A DNA stretch of 64,000 nt from AP-15 sp036500965 (GTDB taxonomy: Bacteria > Pseudomonadota > Alphaproteobacteria > ATCC43930 > CGMCC-115725), in contig DASYBC010000051.1 of assembly GCA_036500965.1 (NCBI GenBank), positions 1 through 64,000 on the forward strand, read 5' to 3'. This document shows positions 18,127-27,097 of this stretch, piece after piece. The notes below the pieces were generated by a model that made no database searches, was not told the DNA's origin, and worked only from the letters and a program-made list of their open reading frames with translations. The first letter of the stretch is position 1. Each line of letters begins with the position of its first letter. The position numbers were made by a program, and so were the translations under genes.

Positions 18127-18942
18127 TCAGGGAGGGACGCAGCCGGTGCCGTCGATATAAGTCTCGCCGCACAGGCTGTTCAGCCGATGGTCGAGCGGCG
18201 AGCCGAGCAGCGGAGTGATCTGATCGACAAAGCTCGCGGTCAACGCGCTGCCCTGCCAGGCATTGTAGCTCGCCTCGGTGTCCCAAGCTTCGAGAATGGC
18301 GTAACGATTGGGCCGGTCGAGCTGCTGCAGCAGGCTGAAATTCAGCAAATGGCCGCGGTTAGCATTGCTGGAGATCGACATTGCGCCGTACCGCACCAGC
18401 TGGTTCCGGCCGTTGCCCGGGTTGCCGTCCTGCAACAGGTCGACATAGACCACGACAAAGAGGGCGCCGGCGGCACCGACGGTCGTGGGCAGCTTGTTGC
18501 TGATCCATGGCGTCCCAAACGACTCGACCAGGCTGTACTGGCGGTCGTCGATCGGGCTGCCGATGCAGCAAATGCCGTCGGGCGGTGGGACATTCTGCAC
18601 GGCGAACCGGAACGCGACGCTGTGCGGCTGCGCCAAATGCTGCTCGAAGGACGCGCGGCTTTTCCACACATCGACAATGAACGAGTGGTTGGTCGCCTCG
18701 AGCCAATTGATGATGCGGAAGCTTTCGGCGCCGCGATTCGATTTGCTCGCATCGCGGTATTTGAACAGCGCCGCATAGGCGATCTGCTCTGAATCGGGCG
18801 AGCTGATCGGCAGCACATCGAAATGGGTGATGTCGTAAACGGGCCCCAACGCGCCGACGTTCTCACCGGCGGAGGCGGTTGCCGTCAGCAGCAAAAACAT
18901 GATCCCGAGCCCGGACAGCCGTCGTCGCAAGCACGTCCACAT
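18127..18942 (-). CDS. Exported protein with two ABM-like (dimeric alpha+beta barrel) domains
   Basis: This 271-residue protein starts with a signal peptide (residues 1-25, core LGIMFLLLTATASA). The rest looks like two copies of an antibiotic-biosynthesis-monooxygenase-like fold. The first has ITHFDVLPI, then EATNHSFIVDVWKSRASFEQHLAQP. The second has LFVVVYVDLL, then NRYAILEAWDTEASYNAWQGSALTASF. Both share the pattern of a strand, a W..EAxY/F segment and a short helix. Four Cys residues (ICCIG, LCGETYIDGTGC) may form disulfides in the periplasm. The start has GGAGGAG upstream. Similar cytosolic proteins act on quinols or heme, but no function can be assigned here. It is divergent from the GloVer-repeat gene. 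Confidence 0.7.
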   Translation of the reverse strand: MWTCLRRRLSGLGIMFLLLTATASAGENVGALGPVYDITHFDVLPISSPDSEQIAYAALFKYRDASKSNRGAESFRIINWLEATNHSFIVDVWKSRASFEQHLAQPHSVAFRFAVQNVPPPDGICCIGSPIDDRQYSLVESFGTPWISNKLPTTVGAAGALFVVVYVDLLQDGNPGNGRNQLVRYGAMSISSNANRGHLLNFSLLQQLDRPNRYAILEAWDTEASYNAWQGSALTASFVDQITPLLGSPLDHRLNSLCGETYIDGTGCVPP

Positions 18943-19176
18943 GGTCCGTCTCCTCCCATTTTCCGTGTGATCTTCGCGTTACGATCCCCGTTGTGATCGC
19001 CGCCCATGATCAATCACAGGGTGTAAAGCGTCAAGGTTGTCGCGCTAAAATCAGGCGCGCGCATCATGCGGCCCCCAAGCTGACACGTGGCTTTCATGAT
19101 CACACCGCAAAAGGCTGGCTCAACCAGCAGGTCATCTGCTATCATGTAATGGAAACGTCTGAACAAGGTGGATGTG

Positions 19177-20556
19177 ATGCGGTGCCGCGATCGCGTACAG
19201 AAGGTGCATGTCGGGCGGGCGTCGACGTTGGTCGCAGCGATCCTGATGGTTGCTGGGTATGCCCCGCAAAGCAGTGCCGCGGCGACGCCATTCGCGACGC
19301 TCTACAGCTTTTGCGCAAAGGGCGCGAAGAGCTGCACCGATGGCGCTCAACCCCAAGACGGCGTGATCCGCGATGCCGCGGGCAAGCTCTACGGCACGAC
19401 ATCGGCCGGGGGCGCCCATGCCGGCGGCAATGTCTTCGTGCTGACCCCGAACGCAGCCAAGACCAAATGGACAGAGACCATCCTTTACAATTTCTGCTCG
19501 CAGGGTGGGAAGAACTGCACCGATGGCGCCTCGCCTTTCGCCGGCCTGGTGATGGACGCCTCGGCGAAGCTCTACGGCACGACATACCTCGGCGGCGCCA
19601 ATAAACAGGGAACCGTGTTTGAGCTGACACCCAACGCAGCCAAGACAAAATGGACAGAGACGGTGCTGTACAGCTTTTGCGCGCGAGGCGCCGGGGCCTG
19701 CACCGACGGTTCAGGTCCTATTGCCAGCCTGATCAGGGACGCGTCGGGAAGGCTCTACGGCACGACGTTAGCGGGTGGCGCCCACAACTCGGGGACGGTG
19801 TTCCAGCTGGCGCCCAATGCGGCCAAAACGAAATGGACGCAGAGCGTCCTGTACAGCTTCTGCTCACAGGGCGGGACCGGCTGCACCGACGGAGCCCACT
19901 CTTACGCCGCTGTCGCCGGCGCGTCGGGCAAGCTCTACGGCACGACCGCCGCGGGAGGCGCTCACAAAGCGGGCGTAGTCTTCCAGCTGACGCCCAACGC
20001 CGCCAAGACAAAATGGACCTATGCAGTCCTGCACAGCTTCTGCACGCAGGGCGGGGCGGCGTGCACCGACGGCGCCATCTCCTACGCCGGCCTGATCACC
20101 GACGCGTCAGGAAAGTTTTACGGCACGACGTACCAGGGAGGTGCTCACAACTCGGGAGCGGTGTTCGCGTTGACGCCCAATGCCGCAAAGACCAAATGGA
20201 CGGAGACGATCCTGTACAACTTTTGCTCACGGGGCTGTGTCGACGGCGCGCTCCCAGCTGCTGGCCTGGTCCGCGACAAGTCGGGAGACCTTTTTGGCGT
20301 AACTGAGCTCGGCGGCACTCATTATTCGGCGAGCACGGAAGGTGGCGTTGTGTTTGAGCTGATCCCCAACGCGGCGAAGACCAAATGGGTGCAGACAGTT
20401 CTGTACAATTTTTGCTCGACGGGCGGAAACAGCTGCACCGATGGCACCGAGGCTGCCTTCGACCTGGTCATGGATGCAGCGGGAGATCTCTACGGGATGA
20501 CGGTTAATGGGGGTGCGCACAACAACTCGGGCACGGTGTTCGAGCTTAAGCGATAG
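19177..20556 (+). CDS. Exported GloVer-type tandem-repeat protein
   Basis: This 459-residue protein has a signal peptide (residues 1-35, core LVAAILMVAGYAPQSSA) and then seven repeats of about 60 residues. Each repeat follows the pattern LYsFCxxGxxxCTDG, ...DAsGKLYGTTxxGGAhxxGTVFxLTPNAAKTKW. This is the Gloeo_Verruco (GloVer, TIGR03803) extracellular repeat, usually a beta-propeller-like fold of surface proteins. Most repeats carry a Cys pair spaced by seven residues, probably a disulfide. No C-terminal sorting signal (PEP-CTERM or other) is visible. The ATG at 19177 is preceded by AAGGTGGA; a GTG 9 bp upstream is an alternative. Function is unknown; binding or surface display is likely. Confidence 0.85.
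   Translation: MRCRDRVQKVHVGRASTLVAAILMVAGYAPQSSAAATPFATLYSFCAKGAKSCTDGAQPQDGVIRDAAGKLYGTTSAGGAHAGGNVFVLTPNAAKTKWTETILYNFCSQGGKNCTDGASPFAGLVMDASAKLYGTTYLGGANKQGTVFELTPNAAKTKWTETVLYSFCARGAGACTDGSGPIASLIRDASGRLYGTTLAGGAHNSGTVFQLAPNAAKTKWTQSVLYSFCSQGGTGCTDGAHSYAAVAGASGKLYGTTAAGGAHKAGVVFQLTPNAAKTKWTYAVLHSFCTQGGAACTDGAISYAGLITDASGKFYGTTYQGGAHNSGAVFALTPNAAKTKWTETILYNFCSRGCVDGALPAAGLVRDKSGDLFGVTELGGTHYSASTEGGVVFELIPNAAKTKWVQTVLYNFCSTGGNSCTDGTEAAFDLVMDAAGDLYGMTVNGGAHNNSGTVFELKR
19300..20553 (+). repeat. Seven in-frame repeats of about 180 bp
   Basis: The GloVer gene is built from seven units of about 180 bp. Units 1-5 and 7 keep the C-x7-C loop; unit 6 has a shortened C-x3-C loop and an insertion later on. 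The linker PNAAKTKW is invariant in six units, but its codons differ between copies, so the copies are held by protein-level selection rather than being recent duplications. Confidence 0.85.
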
Positions 20557-20564
20557 GCATTTTG

Positions 20565-20602
20565 GGCGCGAAGCTCGCAGGTTGGCGCGAAGCCCGCAGG
20601 TT
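20565..20602. repeat. Two tandem 19-bp repeats between convergent genes
   Basis: GGCGCGAAGCTCGCAGGTT and GGCGCGAAGCCCGCAGGTT follow each other, then GGGTTGAGCGACCGCGAAGCCC. The right part resembles the small palindromic intergenic repeats (GGGTTGAGCG...GCGAAGCCC) scattered in many proteobacterial genomes. It lies in the 152-bp gap between the convergent GloVer and YihY genes. Confidence 0.55.
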
Positions 20603-20708
20603 GGGTTGAGCGACCGCGAAGCCCATCCTTGCCGGCCGAGCGCTGGTTTCGCGTCCGCTCGACCCGCCCTGAGGATCGCGAAAGCGACTGTTCGGACCGG
20701 GTTCAGGC

Positions 20709-21641
20709 CTAAGCCTGCCCGGCCGTGCCGGCGATCGTCGTGCCGGACTCCCCGGGCGGCTCGGCCTCTCGCTCGGGGGCAGCGCTCAGCTCGGCATCGA
20801 GCTTGGCGCCGATCAGCACGACGAGAATTGATACCCACATCCAGGTCATAAAGCCGATGATCGCGCCAAGCGAGCCATAGGTCTTGTTGTAGCTGCCGAA
20901 ACTTGCAACGTACCAAGAGAACAGAGCCGAGACGGCGAGCCAAGCGACCGCGGCAAAGGCGCTGCCCCAGGTGATCCACCGCCATTGCGGTTTGGCGCGG
21001 CAGGGCCCATAGCGGTAGACGACCGCCAGCGCCAGCGCCACCACCACCAGCAGGATCGGCCATCTGACGATCTTGGTCAGCATCGCGATGACGCCGGGGT
21101 TGGGGAAATGGTTGAGCACCAGCGGCAGCGCCACCAGCACCACGATCGACAGCAGCACGAGGACGACCGCCCCGCCGGTAAACGCCAATGTCGTGGAATA
21201 ATATTTAACAAAGCCGCGGGTTTCTTTTTCCTCGTGGACCGCGTTGAGCGCATCGAACACCGCCGAGACGCCGGAATTGGCGCTCCACACCGCGATCGCC
21301 AGGCTGACGACGAAGCCGAGGCCGAGCGCCGCCTTTCCCTGATGGGCAAGCCGGGTCAGCTCCTGCCGCAAAATATCGACCGCTCCCCCCGGGGCAAAGC
21401 CCGACAATGTGTTGAGATGGTCAGCGATGCTGCTCGGATCGGCGAATAGGCCGTAGACCGAGACGATCACCCCAATCGCCGGAAACAGGGCGAGGATCGC
21501 GTAATAGGTGACGCCGGCGGCGATCAACATCAGCCGGTCATCGGAAATCCCGTGATAAAGCCGCAGCAGAATGTCTTTCCATCCCCGGCTGCGAATTGGT
21601 GATCGTGCCTCGCTCGCGATGGGCGCCAATTGATCGTCCAT
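20709..21641 (-). CDS. YihY/BrkB family inner-membrane protein
   Basis: This 310-residue polytopic protein has about six membrane segments. The family signatures are LMLIAAGVTYYAILALFPAI near residue 37, YGLFADPSSI, the SANSGVSAVFDALNAVHEEKETRGFVK segment near residue 120, and the late FSWYVASFGSYNKTYGSLGAIIGFMTWMW region. These define UPF0761 (YihY, formerly mis-assigned as RNase BN). The C-terminal tail is polar. The molecular role of the family is not established; transport or envelope function is usually proposed. It is convergent with the GloVer gene and lies downstream of the M81 peptidase gene. Confidence 0.9.
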   Translation of the reverse strand: MDDQLAPIASEARSPIRSRGWKDILLRLYHGISDDRLMLIAAGVTYYAILALFPAIGVIVSVYGLFADPSSIADHLNTLSGFAPGGAVDILRQELTRLAHQGKAALGLGFVVSLAIAVWSANSGVSAVFDALNAVHEEKETRGFVKYYSTTLAFTGGAVVLVLLSIVVLVALPLVLNHFPNPGVIAMLTKIVRWPILLVVVALALAVVYRYGPCRAKPQWRWITWGSAFAAVAWLAVSALFSWYVASFGSYNKTYGSLGAIIGFMTWMWVSILVVLIGAKLDAELSAAPEREAEPPGESGTTIAGTAGQA

Positions 21642-21744
21642 GGTCGCATCCTTGCGGCACAGGCGATGCCGCCGCGCTGGCCGAGAACAGCGATCGCGCG
21701 GAGCCGGTCACAAGGGAAACCGCGGCGGCAGCGGCCCGGTTCCG

Positions 21745-23271
21745 TCAGCGTGGCGTCGAAGCGCGCGGCTCGGCAATCGGGTCGAGCGGCCAGATCGGGC
21801 GGCGCACCTTGGTAAAGAGCTCGGCGCTGTAATGGACCTGACATAAGGAGCCGGTGTCGACCAGCACGATGTCGCGCGCGATCGGCTCGAAAGCGGCGCG
21901 AAAATGCTGCATCGACTTGACCGCAACCGTCGTGTAGCGCGTCGGGTCGACGCCGAGCGAGGTCAGCTGGGCGAGATCGGTCGCCTGACCGTTGTTGGTG
22001 ATCACGATGATGTCGATGCCCCCGGCGCCGCCGACGCGGAACACCATCGACGGCCCGTAATTGCGCTCGACACCGCCGCCCATCGGGCCGTAGGCGACGA
22101 ACTTGCCGTTGGTCAGGCAAACCACCTCGCCGTCGAGCGCCAGCGGGCCGCCGCCCATCATCGGGTCGGTCTTGCCGCCGATGGCCAATCGGGTGCGAGC
22201 GCCGACCCCGGCGCGCACGCCTGCCTCTACCGCATCCGGGTCGCAGATCGCATGAAAAGCGACGCGCTCGATGCCGCCCCCGACCAGCCCTTTCAGCAAT
22301 GCGGTTGCATCACCATACCCGCCGCCGCCCGGGTTGTCGGTGAAATCGGCAATGACGAGCGGCTTGTCGCCTGGCCGGCCCTGGCGGGCGCGGGCGACCG
22401 CTTCGGCAACGCTCAGCATGTGCACCGTGGTGAAATCGCGCGTTGCCCAGGCATGATCCATAAATTCCTCGGCGATCGCTTGAGCGCGCTGAACGTCACC
22501 ATCGTCGCCGGTATCGACCGTCACCGTAACCGATGGGCCGACATCGTGGATGTTGGCCAGCGCGAAGCCGGCACAAATGCTGACCGCCAGCGCTGCACCC
22601 GAGGCTTCGAGCGCCTCGCCGCGACGGATCAGCTCGACCATTGGCCCCTCCTGGGTGCGGCCCCAGTCGAGGCCATGCAGCATCGGCCGGCGCGCGATCA
22701 CCGTCCGCGGCGGGATCCCGTTCCGCATCGCCCGATCGAGCAGCGTGGCCGCCTGCCAGGCGCGCTCGTGCATGTCGATATGCGGATAGGTCCGGAACGC
22801 AATCAACGCATTGGCGCAGTCGGCCATTCTCCGCGTCACATTGGCGTGCAGGTCGAGGGTGGCGACAATCGGCACCAGCGGCCCGAGCTTGCCGCGCAGC
22901 CGGGACAACAGCTCGCCCTCGGCATCCTCATGGCTGGCGCTAACCATCGCCCCGTGCAGATGCAGCAAGACGCCGTCGATCGGCCCCTTTTGCTCGCATG
23001 TGCCGAGGATCATCTCGGCGATCGTCTCGAACGCATCGTCGGCGACGATCCCGGACGGGTTGGGGTTGGCGGAGACCGGATGAATGAGGCTCCAGCCGAA
23101 TTGGTCGGCGGCATCGAAGGTGGCGCCGAGCGCCGAGCGGGTGCCGCGAAACGCCGATAGGATCTCGTTTTCGAGATGGAAGTCGCGGCGGCGGATCAAC
23201 GCCATGTCGGTCTTCACGCGGCTGAACGTGTTGGTCTCGTGCATAAAGCGGGCGGTCAGAACGCGCGGCAC
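21745..23271 (-). CDS. M81 family metallopeptidase (MlrC-like)
   Basis: This 508-residue protein belongs to the M81/MlrC family, named after the zinc peptidase that ends microcystin degradation. Visible motifs are RFMHETNTFSRVKTDM at the N-terminus, LLHLHGAMVS near 105, ATLDLHANVT near 135, YPHIDMHERAWQAA near 160, ADFTDNPGGGGYGD near 300 and the C-terminal SMQHFRAAFEPIA. The GTG start at 23271 is chosen because GAGG lies 8 bp upstream and the conserved N-terminus follows; a much longer in-frame extension is only the shadow of the upstream gene. It is 44 bp downstream of the enolase-superfamily gene, so the two are probably co-transcribed. In soil alphaproteobacteria this family is common and its substrates are mostly unknown. 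Confidence 0.9.
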   Translation of the reverse strand: MPRVLTARFMHETNTFSRVKTDMALIRRRDFHLENEILSAFRGTRSALGATFDAADQFGWSLIHPVSANPNPSGIVADDAFETIAEMILGTCEQKGPIDGVLLHLHGAMVSASHEDAEGELLSRLRGKLGPLVPIVATLDLHANVTRRMADCANALIAFRTYPHIDMHERAWQAATLLDRAMRNGIPPRTVIARRPMLHGLDWGRTQEGPMVELIRRGEALEASGAALAVSICAGFALANIHDVGPSVTVTVDTGDDGDVQRAQAIAEEFMDHAWATRDFTTVHMLSVAEAVARARQGRPGDKPLVIADFTDNPGGGGYGDATALLKGLVGGGIERVAFHAICDPDAVEAGVRAGVGARTRLAIGGKTDPMMGGGPLALDGEVVCLTNGKFVAYGPMGGGVERNYGPSMVFRVGGAGGIDIIVITNNGQATDLAQLTSLGVDPTRYTTVAVKSMQHFRAAFEPIARDIVLVDTGSLCQVHYSAELFTKVRRPIWPLDPIAEPRASTPR

Positions 23272-23315
23272 AGGGTCGCCTCGTCTTTCTGAATGCGCTG
23301 AGCGTAAGCCGCCGG

Positions 23316-24422
23316 TCACCCGATCGGCACGCGCCGTTTTGCCAGCTCGGCTTCGTTGACACGCAGCCCAAGGCCGGGCCCTGTCGGCAAATGGAACAGG
23401 CCATCGACCGGCTGTGGCGGATTGTCGAACACCGCGTGCTGGCGCGGCGAGGGATCGTTCAGCTCGCAGGGCTTCGCCGCATGCAATTGGCTCGCCGCCA
23501 GATGCAGGCTGGCCATATGGCCGATCATCGGCTGGGTCTGGTGCGGCACCAGCTCGACGCCATGGGCCTGCGCCAGCGCCGCGCAGCGCAGCATTCCGGT
23601 GAGGCCGCCCATCTTGACAATGTCCGGCTGCACCATGCGCACCCCGGCGTCGATCAGGTCGGCGAGCCCCGCAAGGGTGTAGGTCTGTTCCCCGGCCGAC
23701 ACGGTGATGTCGAGCCGACGCGCCACCTCGCCCATCGCCTTGACATGATGCTGCACCGGCTCCTCGAACCACCAATAGCCAAGCTCCTCGAGCGCCCGCC
23801 CGACGCGGATGGCGCCGCCGACCGTGTAGCCGTTGTTGGCGTCGAAGGCCAACGGCAAGGCGTCGCCGACCAGCCGGCGCACCGCGCGCGCCTTCTCGAT
23901 GTCGCCGGGAATGTCGTGATCGGGCCGGGTGCGGTCGGCGTCGAAGCGGATCTTGACCGCCGCGGGCTGATCCTTGAGCCGCGTCTCGACCACGCGCAAG
24001 ACCTGATCGACATGGCGCTCGCCATTGCCGCCGATCGATGCGTAGAACGGCAAGCTGGTCCGCCACGCGCCGCCCAACAGCTTGTAGATCGGCTGACCGA
24101 ACAGCTTGCCTTTCAGGTCCCACAGCGCGATGTCGAGCGCGGCCAGCGCGCCGGTCAGCGCACCCTCCGGCCCGAGCTTGACAAAGCGGTGCAGCAGGCG
24201 GTCGTGCAGCACCGCATGGTCGAGTGGGTCCTCGCCGATCAGCGCCGGCGCCAGATCGCGCGCGATGATGCCGAGCGAGGCCAGCCCGCCCTGCATCGGC
24301 GAGGCCTCGCCCAGGCCAAAGCGGCCATCATCGCACCGGACCCTGACCCAGGCGCTGCGCTGCCCCGGCTGGTCCTCGGGCTGCCACGCGACCTGGAACA
24401 CCTCGATGCCGCAGATCTTCAT
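23316..24422 (-). CDS. Mandelate racemase/muconate-lactonizing enzyme family protein
   Basis: This 368-residue enolase-superfamily enzyme has an N-terminal capping domain (ends near LDIALWDLKGKLFG, residues 96-109) and a TIM barrel. Catalytic candidates are K157 and R159 (VKIRF), metal ligands D194 (FDANNGY), E220 or E221 (FEEPV) and E245 (SAGEQ), and the base H294 (VPHQTQP) with D267 (PDIVKMGG). The Lys and His bases on opposite faces place it in the mandelate racemase subgroup, but the substrate cannot be named. It lies between gamma-glutamyltransferase and M81 peptidase genes, so a role in handling peptides or modified amino acids is possible. Confidence 0.9.
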   Translation of the reverse strand: MKICGIEVFQVAWQPEDQPGQRSAWVRVRCDDGRFGLGEASPMQGGLASLGIIARDLAPALIGEDPLDHAVLHDRLLHRFVKLGPEGALTGALAALDIALWDLKGKLFGQPIYKLLGGAWRTSLPFYASIGGNGERHVDQVLRVVETRLKDQPAAVKIRFDADRTRPDHDIPGDIEKARAVRRLVGDALPLAFDANNGYTVGGAIRVGRALEELGYWWFEEPVQHHVKAMGEVARRLDITVSAGEQTYTLAGLADLIDAGVRMVQPDIVKMGGLTGMLRCAALAQAHGVELVPHQTQPMIGHMASLHLAASQLHAAKPCELNDPSPRQHAVFDNPPQPVDGLFHLPTGPGLGLRVNEAELAKRRVPIG

Positions 24423-24565
24423 TTCCCAGCTCCTTTGCCATTGGCCCAGAACTGCTTTGGCAGGCGAGCCTGTTTCAGGATTGCACTGGCGGTGTGGCGT
24501 GACTTGATCCGATTATCGACACCACAAAGAAAACGGTGCCCTTATCACGCACAGCGCAAGGTGGA

Positions 24566-26182
24566 TCACCAAGCCAGCGCCCAGCCGTCACGGCGCGGGT
24601 CGGAGCCGGCGAGCAGCATGCCGGTGGCGGCATCGCGGCGGATAATCTCGACGCTGCACGGGCCGTCGAGATCGCCGACCTCGTGCACCGGGTGGCCGCG
24701 GCCGGCGAGGTCGCTGCGCACCGCCTCGGGAAACCGGCGCTCGACGGTCAGCGCGTCTGCGCCGTCATGCGGCCAGTTGGCGTATTGGCCCGGCACGTTC
24801 GAGGTCCAGCGCGGCATCTCGGCTGCCTGCTGCGGGTCGAGTCCGAAATCGACCATCGCGGTCAAGACCTGAAGGTTGATCTGCACCTGATTGTCGGCGC
24901 CGGGGGTGCCAAAGACGGACCACAGCGCTCCGTCCTTAAGAACAATGGGCGGGTTCATCGTATGGCGCACCCGCCGCCCCGGCACGAGCCGGTTCGGATG
25001 GCCGGGTTCGAGATGCCAATACGCCATGCGGTTGTTTAGCAAAATGCCGGTGTCGCCGGCGATGACGCCTGCGCCAAAACCGCTGTTGATGCTCTGGACC
25101 CCCGAGACTGCGTTGCCCTCGTCGTCGGCGGTGCAGAAATAGGTGGTGTCGCCGGCCGTCGCTTGCTGGGCGATCCGGGTCGGCGCGGCTCGGCGCATGT
25201 CGATCTTCGCGGCAAGCCCGGCGGTGTAGTCTTCGGACAGCAGCCGGGAGAGCGGAGCTTTGAGCGAGCGCGGGTCAGCCACCCACCGCTCGCGGTCGGC
25301 AAAGGCGAGCTTTTTTGCTTCGACCATCGCGTGGATCGCATCGGCCGATAAGAGGCCCATCCTGGCGAGATCGAAGTGCTCGACGATCTTCAGTTCTTCG
25401 AGCAGCACGCAGCCGGTCGAATTGGGCGGCGCCTCGAGCACGGTCAAGCCGCGATAGTCGATCGCGATCGGCGCCTGGGCCTCGGCCGTGAACGCGGCAA
25501 GATCGCTCGCGCGCAACAGGGCCCCAGCCTCTTCCAGACCATCCGCCAGCCGCCGCGCCAGCCGGCCGTGGTAAAAGCTCTCGGCCCCGTCCTGGGCGAT
25601 CTCTTCAAGGGTACGGGCGAGGTCGGGCTGGACGATCGGGGCGCCGAGCGCCGGTGCTCGCCCGCCCGCGAGAAAGGTCGCGGTTGCGCGCGGGTCGATC
25701 AGCAGGGTTGGGCGGAATTCCTCGGCGAAGTGGCAGTAGGCGGGGGTGGCGCCAAACCCGTCGCGGGCAAAGCCGATCGCTTCGGCGAACAGATGGCGCC
25801 ACGGCAGCCGGCCAAACTCGCGGTGCATCATGCCAAGCCCGGCGAGGGTGCCGGGAACCGAGGCCGACAATGGCCCGACACGCGGGATGCCGCCGGCATA
25901 GCGCTCGGGGGTCGCTGCTTGCGGCGCCGGCCCGGTGCCGTTGAACACGACCGCGCTCCCGCTCGATTGCTGATAGACGTGATAAAAGCCGTCGCCACCG
26001 AGCCCCGACATCATCGGCTCGACAACGGCGAGCGCCGCGGCAGTCGCCACCGCCGCATCAATCGCATTGCCGCCCGCCCGCAGCGCCAGCAGCCCCGCTT
26101 GCGCCGCCAGCGGATGGTTCGCCGCGACCGCACCCCGCCGCCCGATGGCAAGCGGCCGGTAGGAACGCATTTCAACAGCCAT
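24566..26182 (-). CDS. Gamma-glutamyltransferase family protein
   Basis: This N-terminal-nucleophile hydrolase family cleaves gamma-glutamyl bonds such as that of glutathione. The protein is 538 residues and should self-cleave before Thr346 (GDTTYFCTADDEGNAVS). Other signatures are AVAANHPLAAQAGLLALRAGG near the N-terminus, GGNAIDAAVA, EPMMSGLGGDGF and SINSGFGAGVI. The ATG at 26182 has GGGAGG upstream, giving MAVEMRSYRP. Unlike Escherichia coli Ggt there is no signal peptide, so it is probably cytosolic. It heads a minus-strand set with an enolase-superfamily enzyme and an M81 peptidase. Members of this family include cephalosporin acylases and other amidases, so the substrate is open. Confidence 0.92.
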   Translation of the reverse strand: MAVEMRSYRPLAIGRRGAVAANHPLAAQAGLLALRAGGNAIDAAVATAAALAVVEPMMSGLGGDGFYHVYQQSSGSAVVFNGTGPAPQAATPERYAGGIPRVGPLSASVPGTLAGLGMMHREFGRLPWRHLFAEAIGFARDGFGATPAYCHFAEEFRPTLLIDPRATATFLAGGRAPALGAPIVQPDLARTLEEIAQDGAESFYHGRLARRLADGLEEAGALLRASDLAAFTAEAQAPIAIDYRGLTVLEAPPNSTGCVLLEELKIVEHFDLARMGLLSADAIHAMVEAKKLAFADRERWVADPRSLKAPLSRLLSEDYTAGLAAKIDMRRAAPTRIAQQATAGDTTYFCTADDEGNAVSGVQSINSGFGAGVIAGDTGILLNNRMAYWHLEPGHPNRLVPGRRVRHTMNPPIVLKDGALWSVFGTPGADNQVQINLQVLTAMVDFGLDPQQAAEMPRWTSNVPGQYANWPHDGADALTVERRFPEAVRSDLAGRGHPVHEVGDLDGPCSVEIIRRDAATGMLLAGSDPRRDGWALAW

Positions 26183-26311
26183 CGAGGACCTCCCGCTCTT
26201 GTCTCGCCGCGGATGTGCTAGATCAATGCCGAGCTGTGCGGGATCAAGCAAGGCGGCAGCTGTGGCTGACACCGCTTTCCAAATCGTCTCCGAGGATAAC
26301 CGGCGCGCTGA

Positions 26312-26938
26312 TCATCCGCCGCCAGGCGCCTGAGCGCAGGGCGCTAGAAAATCAGGAACGGACACCCCGACGCCCGGCAGTTCGGCAAAACAGGGCTCGC
26401 TCGGCTTGCACTGATACATATACGCCCAATGGCTCAGCAGAAGGCTGCCGACAGCGACGGTGGACATCTGGTTTTCCATCGTCCACTGGTACCGCTGGCG
26501 CGTCATCGTGCCGACCCCGACCGTGGACTGGCTGGTCGAGCCGGACGGCGCGGACTTCGAACCTAGCGGGGTAAAGGTCAGATGCACCGCTCCCTCGGGC
26601 GTGACCGACCCGACGAGCTGCAAGCATGAAACCGCATCGGATGCCGGCGCGCCGCTGGTTCGGGTGTACGACACCGCGGTGGTTCCCCAGAAATACCCGC
26701 CCGCAAAGTGCGAGATGTAATAGACGGTCTGATCCGAAACCGGGACTGGAGCTTTCAGCGCCGGGCTCGACGCAATCGCCAGAAGATATTCCGCTGGCAC
26801 GTACCAGTAAGTACGGGCCAGCCACTGCCAGCGCCCGCTCTGCGGTGCCGCATCCGCCGCCATCGCCGCTGTGGACGGCGGCGCGGCAGCCGAAATCAGC
26901 GCCGCGGCGAACACCCCGCTTGCCCGACCCCGTCGCAT
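26312..26938 (-). CDS. Exported protein of unknown function
   Basis: This 208-residue protein is unrecognised. It has a signal peptide (MRRGRASGVFAAALISAAAPPSTAAMAADA) and a mature part rich in Tyr, Trp, Ser and Thr (WQWLARTYWYVPAEYLLAI, YYISHFAGGYFWGTTAVSY), suggesting a beta-rich periplasmic fold. Four Cys residues occur (SCLQL, QCKPSEPCF, APCAQ). The ATG at 26938 has GGAG 7 bp upstream; a longer frame to 27085 overlaps the divergent small lipoprotein region and is not preferred. It lies between the gamma-glutamyltransferase gene and a divergent small lipoprotein gene. No homologous family can be named with confidence. Confidence 0.7.
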   Translation of the reverse strand: MRRGRASGVFAAALISAAAPPSTAAMAADAAPQSGRWQWLARTYWYVPAEYLLAIASSPALKAPVPVSDQTVYYISHFAGGYFWGTTAVSYTRTSGAPASDAVSCLQLVGSVTPEGAVHLTFTPLGSKSAPSGSTSQSTVGVGTMTRQRYQWTMENQMSTVAVGSLLLSHWAYMYQCKPSEPCFAELPGVGVSVPDFLAPCAQAPGGG

Positions 26939-27097
26939 CTGCTTTCTCCGCTCTGCTGTCTGCTCACTTGGCAAGAACCGGCCGCTTGACGCAGCAACGA
27001 GGGGCACACACGAACGGCCCGTCCTCTCGCCGATGCCGACCGCGAGCTTACCCGAGCGGAACTGCGAGCCGGCCCTGCAATACAAGAGCGCGTTCCG

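Noticed and set aside
23272..24123. Extended N-terminus of the M81 peptidase gene
   Set aside because: The extension is the shadow of the enolase-superfamily gene in another frame; the conserved family start and its GAGG site are at 23271.
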